Below are positions 1 to 6,934 of a stretch of 7,264 bases of DNA, piece after piece. Below the pieces are notes generated by a model. That model saw only the letters and a program-made list of their open reading frames with translations. It did not search any database and had not been told where the DNA came from. The DNA comes from Candidatus Stahliibacteriota bacterium (GTDB taxonomy: Bacteria > Hydrothermota > Tepidihabitantia > SM23-42), in assembly GCA_030613445.1 (NCBI GenBank), contig JAUWLY010000141.1, forward strand, positions 1-7,264, written 5' to 3'. How positions within the stretch are numbered: position 1 is the first letter of the stretch; each line of letters begins with the position of its first letter. The position numbers were made by a program, and so were the translations under genes.

Positions 1-3000
1 GTTTACGTAAAGACCTTCACGATCAACAAACGCATGAAGCTCCTTTGATGTTTCATTGAAAACGATTTTTGGTCTTTCAAACTCAGCCAAGTATGATTCG
101 CTCGGATTATTATCAAGTTCAAGCCAATGATGTTGACCCTCCTTACCCCCACCTCTAGATGTACGGCACTGCCCCCGTTCCTGCAATTGCGTTCTGTAGC
201 GGCTTAAATGTTCAAGGATAGCTGGGTAGTTTATTAATTCTTCGTGGAATCCATAAGGAATAGCGATGATAAAAAGCCCTGATGGTTCGCCATGCCAGCG
301 CTTAATCTCACGCCCCTGAAGCCATGGTTTTATAAGCTCAGCGCTTCTCTTATCGCTCTGTATGAGGCGCTTGCGAACCTCATCAGTTATGACGAACGCT
401 TCGTTGAAACCGGTTTTGATACCGTAGTAAAATCGACCCTTTGCAACAGTTTCTAGTTTCTGACCAGCTGCCTTTACCTTGTCCAAAAGGTGAAGTCCTT
501 CAGAATGAGCCAATGTCCATCCCTCTGGCTCTAAACTTGATGCGAGTAGATGTTTTGATCTATTAGAAACAATTAGCGATAGTTCTTCAATTTCTCCTTC
601 AGTCTTTATAGTAACAGTAGTCAATGTATGTTGAGGCGAAGGAACGCCTTTGTTTAGAATCACAATAGCTGGATCAATCCCCGCCTCAAAGACGGGTAAT
701 TCTCCGAAATCAATAAGCTTTTCGAGTTTCGCAAATTTGGTAAAGAATTCCCTTAGCTTTTGCCCGTAACTGGCGCGCATGAATTTATTAGAGCTTATGA
801 AAGCTAATGCACCACCTTCTTTTAGTAGAACTCTAATGCTTTTTTCGTAAAAGAGACAATAGATATCAATACGCGCCGCATAACACTGATACCATTGTTT
901 CCACTTTTGTTGAATCTCCATACCCGAAAATTTCTCACTTGAAACATAAGGGGGGTTGGCAATCACCACGTCAAAGCCATCATTAACCCCGAACATCCAT
1001 TCTGGATCGAAGAATGTGGCCGATGCATTTTGGTCGTAAGGATCCCACTTAGCCAGCAGTTCTGTAGTTTCACGCGAAAAGCCATCATTTTTCAAAAGAG
1101 CGGTGATCTCAGCACGTAATCGAGCATCTTCTTCTCTGCATCTTTGCTTTGCCCGCTGAGTGCGCACCGAAAAATGGCGCTGGCGGACACTGTCCAACTC
1201 CTTTTCCTTCTGGTCTATTGCTGGATTATGCAACACCGATTGCTGTGGCCGGTCAAGCCCGATAAGTGTATCAGCCGCAACGAACTTGGTCTCCAGGTTT
1301 GGTAGCGGCAGAATGCCACGATTTTCACTCGTATCGTTCAGCTTTTGGTCTACAATGAGTGAAATGAAGAAGCGCAGTTTAGCAATTTGAACGGCAATGG
1401 GCTGGATATCCACGCCATAGATACAATTCTCGATAAGGTAAAGCTTGCGGCCATAATCAAGTTCGTTGCGTTCAAATGATTCCTCTATATCTGCAATCAC
1501 TCTCTCTCGAACGGTGACATCAGTTATCTCACTTACCTTAGCTAGTTGTTTGTTCTTCCACCGCTCGTTTTGTGGGTCAAGCTTACCGAGGATGAATACT
1601 AGTTTGTGGAGGATACCCATGGGAAATGCGGCAGACCCGCATGCTGGGTCAAGAACCTTGATATTGTAAATAGCATCTATAAGCGCTGTAACTTCCTCCT
1701 CGTTAAACGGATGTATCTTCTCCGTGTAGGCAAAGACCTCTCTCAGTAGTTCCGGTAGTTCTTCCATATCCGCAAGCGATGGGACATTCTCTTTAAGACA
1801 AGTCCCCAGATAAGCTATGAGAGACTCATCAACCATATAGTTAACAATCTCTCGGGGAGTGTAATAGGAGCCGGTCTGCTTGCGAGCAGTTGTCTTCGTC
1901 TCTGGATTGTAGTTTGCTAGGAGGTTCTCAAATACCCTGCCCAGCAATTCGGGGTCAAGGGCAATCTCTTCCTCGATTGGGGTGTTCTCCTCAATGGTGA
2001 ACTTGTAGCGGTTTAGGATATCAATCAGTCCTCGGACTTCATAACGCTTGTTTTTCGCACCGTACTCTTCGTTTAAATCAACTTCACGCTCCTCAGAGAA
2101 AAACAGGAAATCGGGTACATATAGTTCATTGTCGTCACGGTCAGAGAACCCATCTATGCGAAGGATATTAGAAGGATCGTCTTTGTCTGGTTTGTCCAGG
2201 CATTCAAAGAGCCCACCATTGAGAAACGGAATTTGAGAGAAGAGGTTAATAGCCTCAGATGGGTTTTGGAAATGGTCTTCATAACGATAGAGATTTGTAA
2301 TATTGAAATGGGGATCACGTCCACCGGCAAGCTTATTACGGGAGCGGAATGTGCGGTTGTCTGGCTTATCGAGTGTATTCATCTCCTGGTTGAGCGTTGC
2401 AAAGAAAAGGTTCTGTAGAATGGCCTTATAATAAGTGCTTCCATCGGAGTCGGAGTAATTGAGGATTTGTTTTAGCTTCCGCTGGTCAAAAAGGTCATCT
2501 GGCACCAGTTGCTTCTCTTTAATGAACCAAATGAAAATGAGGCGGGTGATAAGCCTGATAACACTGGTGGCGTTTCGGACTTCTTCATCCTTGCCTGCAT
2601 CTTTGGGAAAAATAACGTATTGGGTAGCCCAGAAATACCAGTTGGCAATCTCACTAAAGAATCGCTTATTGAGTTCGGAGCTATCGAGAACTTTCTGCCA
2701 TGCTTGGTGTAATTCCACAAAGTTAGTAAACCCGTGCTGCCGGTAGAGTTCATCCAGCGATAGATCAAACAGAATCTCGATGTGGGCTCGGTGCGGAGCA
2801 GAAAAATCTATATCTTTGATAAGAGTGACTTTCTCAAGCACATCCTTCGATTCGTCGCGTTTATGTAGACGACGGTTGATGATGGAAAATGTAAGCGTGC
2901 CCTCATGGCGGAAAAATATCATAACTGGCATAGGGAACAATTTGTTTATTTCGCGGGTAATACTGGCAAGTTGGGTTCGGGTGTAATAGCCGGCAGTCAA

Positions 3001-3345
3001 CTCGATGGTGAAGAAAAGATAGGATTCGATTATGGTATTGTTAACCTTTTTTTCTGTCCCGAAATCAAGCATGAGTTGGGAGCCAGTTTTGATTTCATCC
3101 GAGGTTAGCTGGAACAATAAATAGATAGACTGCCATTGATCAAGAAGTGCTTTGCTACTGTTAAGTGCTCCAGCAGAGTCATAGTCATTCACAAAGTCAG
3201 CGGGGATGCCAGAGAACTCTGCAGGCCGCTTCTCACTGGTATATCCTATGGAATCAAAGAGGTGGAGGGCATTCTCAGCTAGATCCCCTACGGAGAAGGC
3301 CTGAAGCGAATCAATAATAGCTTGTTTTGTATCCTGACTACTCAC
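1..3345 (-). CDS. Eco57I/PglX-like N6-adenine DNA methyltransferase, 3' end beyond the window
   Basis: Predicted to transfer a methyl group from S-adenosylmethionine to adenine in a specific DNA site, the modification half of a restriction-modification or defence system. Reading the minus strand from GTG at 3345 gives 1115 uninterrupted codons to base 1 and no stop, so the C-terminus is missing. Visible landmarks: YYTPREIV at residues 494-501; the SAM-binding motif DPACGSAAF at 566-574; GVDIQPIAVQIAKLRF, with its acidic residue at D646; a charged helical insert at about 712-756; the catalytic motif IV NPPY at 797-800; and from about 971 (RFYYGIKTGFNEAFVI) a TaqI-type C-terminal specificity domain. 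The roughly 430-residue N-terminal region, including NRRLHKRDESKD near 157, shows no clear PD-(D/E)XK signature. An in-frame TAA at 3352-3354 lies just upstream and the first in-frame ATG is some 90 codons in, so GTG 3345 is the best start; it overlaps the helicase gene by 8 bp. Class assignment is firm; the system it belongs to is inferred. Confidence 0.93.
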   Translation of the reverse strand, partial: MSSQDTKQAIIDSLQAFSVGDLAENALHLFDSIGYTSEKRPAEFSGIPADFVNDYDSAGALNSSKALLDQWQSIYLLFQLTSDEIKTGSQLMLDFGTEKKVNNTIIESYLFFTIELTAGYYTRTQLASITREINKLFPMPVMIFFRHEGTLTFSIINRRLHKRDESKDVLEKVTLIKDIDFSAPHRAHIEILFDLSLDELYRQHGFTNFVELHQAWQKVLDSSELNKRFFSEIANWYFWATQYVIFPKDAGKDEEVRNATSVIRLITRLIFIWFIKEKQLVPDDLFDQRKLKQILNYSDSDGSTYYKAILQNLFFATLNQEMNTLDKPDNRTFRSRNKLAGGRDPHFNITNLYRYEDHFQNPSEAINLFSQIPFLNGGLFECLDKPDKDDPSNILRIDGFSDRDDNELYVPDFLFFSEEREVDLNEEYGAKNKRYEVRGLIDILNRYKFTIEENTPIEEEIALDPELLGRVFENLLANYNPETKTTARKQTGSYYTPREIVNYMVDESLIAYLGTCLKENVPSLADMEELPELLREVFAYTEKIHPFNEEEVTALIDAIYNIKVLDPACGSAAFPMGILHKLVFILGKLDPQNERWKNKQLAKVSEITDVTVRERVIADIEESFERNELDYGRKLYLIENCIYGVDIQPIAVQIAKLRFFISLIVDQKLNDTSENRGILPLPNLETKFVAADTLIGLDRPQQSVLHNPAIDQKEKELDSVRQRHFSVRTQRAKQRCREEDARLRAEITALLKNDGFSRETTELLAKWDPYDQNASATFFDPEWMFGVNDGFDVVIANPPYVSSEKFSGMEIQQKWKQWYQCYAARIDIYCLFYEKSIRVLLKEGGALAFISSNKFMRASYGQKLREFFTKFAKLEKLIDFGELPVFEAGIDPAIVILNKGVPSPQHTLTTVTIKTEGEIEELSLIVSNRSKHLLASSLEPEGWTLAHSEGLHLLDKVKAAGQKLETVAKGRFYYGIKTGFNEAFVITDEVRKRLIQSDKRSAELIKPWLQGREIKRWHGEPSGLFIIAIPYGFHEELINYPAILEHLSRYRTQLQERGQCRTSRGGGKEGQHHWLELDNNPSESYLAEFERPKIVFNETSKELHAFVDREGLYVN
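3338..3345 (-). other. 8-bp stop/start overlap coupling helicase and methyltransferase genes
   Basis: On the minus strand the eight bases GTGAGTAG hold the GTG start of the methyltransferase (3345-3343) and the TAG stop of the helicase (3340-3338), in different frames. There is no strong Shine-Dalgarno sequence just before the GTG, only weak purine-rich stretches (GGTGG, AAGG). Reinitiation by ribosomes finishing the helicase is therefore the likely route to methyltransferase synthesis, which would tie the level of the modifying enzyme to that of the nuclease-helicase. Confidence 0.8.
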
Positions 3346-6300
3346 CCTTGATTACCACCCAGGTAATTAGTTCAAAATCACTAGTTCGTTTGGCTTGCTT
3401 ATCCCGTTCAACCAGCACAGCATTACGACCGGATTGGAGATGGCTTATGGCCCGTTTCTGGAATGTTCGGACAATGGAGTCAACTGCTCTGGTTAATAAA
3501 TCAGCATACTTGGTCATATCACTACCGTTACTTGTCTCCTGATCAAATAAATTGCAGAGTTGCTCATAAGGAGTATTCCTTCCAGCACATAGTAAACGGC
3601 AAATCTCGAGTATCTGTTTGGGTTGAGCAAATGTAAAGCGTACTGTTTTATCATCTCGAATATATACTAGGAAATAAGGTTGTAGAGGATTGACGGTTTC
3701 ACTGCCGGATGAATCCCCCTTTTGTTTGAGGCAAAAGATTACACCAGGAGCTATTAGTGGATAATCGGGATGGGGTGGTACTACTGAGTAGAGACCTAGA
3801 GGAGCATCCTCGAGCAGCTTTCGATTGCTTTCAATGTACTTAATAAGGTCAATACGGAAGTCATCGAGCGTGAAATCGTTGATTGCAATGGTTTCATTGA
3901 AATCCTCCATATCAAGTATCTCATCTTTTAAACGTAATAGTTGTTTATCTCGATATGTGAGTTCATCTTTAATAAGATCTTCAATGTCTTCAGGTTTAAG
4001 TAGGTTTTCTCCTAATGTTGAAGTGATGTCAACCAATGCCATCCTTGCCTCAACTCGATTTTTCAGGTTGATGTATTTATTGAGGTCGTCAGTAGGCCAA
4101 TAATTGACTAGTTGGACACTAGGGTTAATACTACCGATTCGGTCAATTCGACCAAAGCGTTGGATAATACGCACCGGGTTCCAGTGGATATCGTAGTTAA
4201 TCAAGTAATCGCAATCCTGAAGGTTCTGTCCTTCTGAAATACAGTCTGTTGCAATAAGTAAATCGATTTCTTTCTCTTGTGGCATAGCGCTAATTTTCGC
4301 ACGGTATCTAGAGTATGGAGAGAAGTTGGTTAAAATGTGGTTGAAATCATTTTTCCCAAAAGTGGTTTTATTCTCAACTATACCGCCAGTGACTAGGGCA
4401 ATGTTTATGTTCAGTTCTTCGCTCGCCCAACCATGCACCGCATTGTACAAAACCACGGCGGTATCGGCAAAGGCTGTGAATACAAGGACCTTCCGATTGG
4501 GATTTCCTTTCTTGTCGTTCGTTGGATTCTTACATTTCTGTGTAATCAACTCTTTCAATTGCGCAAGTTTGGCATCACGATCAATGGTGACATCCGCAGC
4601 TGATAGATATAAGATATTGAGTTCATCAAGATCCTGCTTCAAGTCTTTCTTCCATGCTTCAAGGTCAAGATGTGCCATTTGATAGGTAAATGTCTTGCCG
4701 ACTTGCATTGCCTGCTGCAATTCCTCATCCTCGAATGACTCAATTGCCAGATCATCAAAATCAAGTTCTGGGTTTTCGGCCCGAAATTGCTCAAACCGTT
4801 TAATGCGTTCCTGTAAAGCCTCGATCTTTGCAATTGTACGCTGCATGGTTATAGCAAAGGAATGCACTGAGCTTTCCAGCCGTTTAAGGAAGTTTATCTT
4901 CATCATACCAATCAAATAATTCTCACGGTCGCTCTGTCTGAAGTTCTTGATAGCAGTTTCGTCGTATTGTGACTGATATTCAGGTAGAACATACATAGAA
5001 GGATTAAACAAAGAGAGCCGGTATTTTGATATCTCGTCATTTAGTCTATCGTATGACAAGAATCGACCCTTACTATCGATTTCAGCGACTATAGAAATCG
5101 GTTTTTGCCGTTCAGGGAAACCACCCAATTCAGCTATGTCGTCAGCATAGTATTTCTGAATGTGCTTGCGAGAGCGTGCGATGGTAAGCTCATCAAGCAA
5201 TTTGAAGAATGCCGAACTGAGACGTTCTAAGAGATCACTGGTTTGATGCGTTTTGTTCCTCTTTGTCCATTCTGTAAAGGTGCGCTGCGCCGCAGCCAGG
5301 GTATCACGTAGATTTGCGATTCCAATCGATTCCTTGAAAGCATCTTCTTTCTCCTCGGTGAGGAAATATAGTTGGTTACGTAAATCTTTCAAATCATTAT
5401 TGACGGGTGTAGCAGAAATTAGCAGCACTTTGGTTTTCACACCAGCCCGGATGATGTCCTGCATCAATCGCTCGTAGCGGCTTCTTTGGATAACATTGCC
5501 ATCTTCATCCTGTCTGCCTTTGGTGTTATTTCGGAAATTATGCGATTCATCGATGACAACCAGGTCGTAATTTCCCCAGTTAATGGTAGCCAGATTGATA
5601 TCGCCGGTCCAACCGCCGTCACGACTTAGGTCAGTGTGCGACAGAACGGTATAAGAGAAGCGATCGTTAACGAATAAGTTGAGTTCACTGTTGTTTTGTG
5701 CTTGATAGACGGTCCAGTTCTCACGCAATTTTTTCGGGCACAAGACGAGAACCTTATGATTGAGTAATTCAAAGTACTTAATAATTGCTAATGCTTCAAA
5801 GGTCTTGCCGAGACCTACGCTATCGGCGATGATACATCCGTTATGCCTGAGGATCTTATTGATAGCCCCCTTAACACCATCTTTCTGAAATTCGAAAAGG
5901 AAATTCCAAATGTCAGTATCGACTATCTGACTTTTCTCACTAAGCAAATCAGTTCTAGCTTGATCATCAAGATACTGCTCAAATATATGGAATAGAGTCT
6001 TATAATAGATGAATTCCGGGGAATGATTCTGGTATAACTGTGCGAGGTAAAGCAGTACCTCCTGTTTAACGTCCTCTACCAAATCTATGTCATTCCAAAG
6101 TTCATCGAACCATGTCTTAAGATCATGTCGATCTCGGTTACTATCAACCTCGAGGTTTAGCTCGATGTTATTCCCTGCTGAACCCATTCCAAGCCCTCTA
6201 ATAGTGAAATTGGAGCTGCCCATGATGGCGTGCTCGACTTGATTGTGATGAATATGATACATCTTGCCATGCAGTAAATTGGATTGCTTAACTGACCTAA

Positions 6301-6664
6301 TCTCAACCTTATCTTGAATCCATTGTGCACATTGTTCAGCAATGTGTTTTTGTTGCAGCCTATTTGATATTGTAAGCGAGTCATCCTCGATTTTGAACGC
6401 CTTCTTGTCAGTTCTATTGGGATCGAGCGACTTGATGAATCGAGGCTCGCCAAAGAGGAAATTCAAGCTTTTAATGCCAGTTAGATACTCTTTTAGAGCT
6501 TCAAAGGCATAAATGGTGAAGTATGCGGACACAATCGAAAGGGTAGAACCTTCCTGAATCTTAGCTTTCAGGAAATCGCCAACGTTACCTCGTTTATAAT
6601 TATCCCTAATTCCCGATGGCGGTAATGCTGGTGACACAGGATTATCTATACTGTCCAGACTCAT
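3338..6664 (-). CDS. PLD nuclease domain fused to SNF2-type helicase (1108 aa)
   Basis: Probable DNA translocase with its own nuclease domain, acting on DNA in the cytoplasm. The N-terminal part carries one PLD-type active-site half: H132-G-K134, then GSSNF at 149-153 and NNIELN with E168, the layout of PLD nucleases such as the BfiI/NgoFVII group. The helicase core follows: Walker A DSVGLGKT at 281-288, DESH at 372-375, SATP at 417-420, start of the second RecA lobe at KVLVFTAF near 725, motif V ATDCISEGQN at 805-814 and motif VI QRFGRIDRIG at 835-844. About 300 residues lie between SATP and lobe 2, including a charged, probably helical stretch near 600-700. The C-terminal 260 residues have no motif I recognise. 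ATG 6664 is preceded by GAGG at good spacing. The stop overlaps the methyltransferase start, so the two are probably made together. The usual D of HxKx4D is a histidine here, which is common in distant PLD nucleases. Alternatives are a DISARM DrmD-like or BREX type 3 BrxHII-like helicase. Domain calls are strong; the restriction role is inferred. Confidence 0.95.
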   Translation of the reverse strand: MSLDSIDNPVSPALPPSGIRDNYKRGNVGDFLKAKIQEGSTLSIVSAYFTIYAFEALKEYLTGIKSLNFLFGEPRFIKSLDPNRTDKKAFKIEDDSLTISNRLQQKHIAEQCAQWIQDKVEIRSVKQSNLLHGKMYHIHHNQVEHAIMGSSNFTIRGLGMGSAGNNIELNLEVDSNRDRHDLKTWFDELWNDIDLVEDVKQEVLLYLAQLYQNHSPEFIYYKTLFHIFEQYLDDQARTDLLSEKSQIVDTDIWNFLFEFQKDGVKGAINKILRHNGCIIADSVGLGKTFEALAIIKYFELLNHKVLVLCPKKLRENWTVYQAQNNSELNLFVNDRFSYTVLSHTDLSRDGGWTGDINLATINWGNYDLVVIDESHNFRNNTKGRQDEDGNVIQRSRYERLMQDIIRAGVKTKVLLISATPVNNDLKDLRNQLYFLTEEKEDAFKESIGIANLRDTLAAAQRTFTEWTKRNKTHQTSDLLERLSSAFFKLLDELTIARSRKHIQKYYADDIAELGGFPERQKPISIVAEIDSKGRFLSYDRLNDEISKYRLSLFNPSMYVLPEYQSQYDETAIKNFRQSDRENYLIGMMKINFLKRLESSVHSFAITMQRTIAKIEALQERIKRFEQFRAENPELDFDDLAIESFEDEELQQAMQVGKTFTYQMAHLDLEAWKKDLKQDLDELNILYLSAADVTIDRDAKLAQLKELITQKCKNPTNDKKGNPNRKVLVFTAFADTAVVLYNAVHGWASEELNINIALVTGGIVENKTTFGKNDFNHILTNFSPYSRYRAKISAMPQEKEIDLLIATDCISEGQNLQDCDYLINYDIHWNPVRIIQRFGRIDRIGSINPSVQLVNYWPTDDLNKYINLKNRVEARMALVDITSTLGENLLKPEDIEDLIKDELTYRDKQLLRLKDEILDMEDFNETIAINDFTLDDFRIDLIKYIESNRKLLEDAPLGLYSVVPPHPDYPLIAPGVIFCLKQKGDSSGSETVNPLQPYFLVYIRDDKTVRFTFAQPKQILEICRLLCAGRNTPYEQLCNLFDQETSNGSDMTKYADLLTRAVDSIVRTFQKRAISHLQSGRNAVLVERDKQAKRTSDFELITWVVIKGE

Positions 6665-6672
6665 AATATTTG

Positions 6673-6676
6673 CCTC
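6673..6676 (-). promoter_or_regulatory. Ribosome binding site of the PLD-helicase gene
   Basis: The minus strand reads TTGAGGCAAATATT directly before ATG 6664; the GAGG core is 8 bases from the start codon, normal Shine-Dalgarno spacing. This supports ATG 6664 as the start and shows that the helicase is translated independently of the upstream toxin gene. Confidence 0.75.
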
Positions 6677-6681
6677 AAATA

Positions 6682-6834
6682 TCAGGCTAATTCAAAATGA
6701 CTGACGCAGAAGTCTGCCTGTTCGAACACGGCTAGCGTATCCTTCACTGCTGGCAAGAGATCTTGTTTTATGCTGTAAAATACCCTAGGTATAACCTTGC
6801 CGCCTCTCCCTATGTGAATATTAGCACTGATGTA
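6682..6834 (-). pseudogene. Short open frame without a start, possible gene remnant
   Basis: Between a TAA at 6837-6835 and a TGA at 6684-6682 the minus strand stays open for 50 sense codons. The C-terminal half looks protein-like (LLPAVKDTLAVFEQADF, then CVSHFELA and stop). No ATG exists in the frame; only an internal TTG or GTG could start it, and neither has an obvious ribosome binding site. The TGA lies 17 bases before the helicase ATG, a typical operon spacing, so this may be the decayed tail of a former first gene of the operon. I do not recognise the peptide. It could equally be a chance open frame in non-coding leader sequence. Confidence 0.2.
6771..6788. repeat. Intact copy of an 18-bp repeat
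   Basis: The plus strand reads TGCTGTAAAATACCCTAG. The same 18 bases occur at 6897-6934, but there they are cut in the middle by 20 extra bases. A near-palindrome ATACC-CTA-GGTAT (6780-6792) overlaps the right end. The role is unknown; a recombination or insertion/deletion footprint is the simplest explanation, and an operator is possible. Confidence 0.55.
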
Positions 6835-6869
6835 TTAGTGAATCAATCATACTTTGGTCACTCGTTGAA

Positions 6870-6926
6870 TTCCAGTGAAACCATACCAATCAGTCCTGCT
6901 GTAAATCAGGTATTATGTCCCCAGAA
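6870..6926. repeat. Imperfect palindrome, degenerate REP/IS200-transposase-like repeat
   Basis: On the plus strand the left arm is TTCCAGTGAAACCATACC (6870-6887) and the right arm is GGTATTATGTCCCCAGAA (6909-6926). The right arm, reverse-complemented, matches the left at 12 of 18 positions, with a 21-base centre. Both arms look more like a TTCCGGGGACACCATAC-type sequence, which I associate from memory with palindromes near REP-associated IS200-like transposases, than like each other; that likeness was not checked against any database. No transposase gene is present, so at most this is a non-autonomous or decayed element. It ends close to the toxin stop codon and could also fold in the transcript downstream of mazF. 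Confidence 0.4.
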
Positions 6927-6934
6927 TACCCTAG
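6897..6934. repeat. Split copy of the 18-bp repeat, interrupted by 20 bases
   Basis: TGCTGTAAA (6897-6905) and ATACCCTAG (6926-6934) together equal the intact repeat at 6771-6788; the 20 bases between them (6906-6925) contain most of the right arm of the imperfect palindrome. The last bases include the toxin stop codon (TAG on the minus strand, 6933-6931). The pair suggests duplication followed by a 20-base insertion in this copy or a deletion in the other. Confidence 0.55.

Noticed and set aside
2472..2768. Minus-strand open frame of 98 codons inside the methyltransferase region
   Set aside because: It is in a different frame from the continuous 1115-codon methyltransferase frame and shows no motif; an off-frame shadow.
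4326..4682. Plus-strand open frame of 118 codons inside the helicase
   Set aside because: Antisense to the conserved second helicase lobe; composition is rich in S, F and R as expected from a complementary shadow frame.
6754..6765. Inverted repeat CAAGA-GA-TCTTG followed by TTTTA on the plus strand, possible terminator
   Set aside because: The stem is only 4-5 bp with almost no loop and has few G-C pairs, too weak for an intrinsic terminator, and no plus-strand gene precedes it.
6789..6823. Possible sigma70-like promoter for the helicase on the minus strand (TTCACA, then TATACC)
   Set aside because: The -35 match is fair but the spacer is about 19 bases and the -10 matches only four of six positions; not distinguishable from chance without more evidence.
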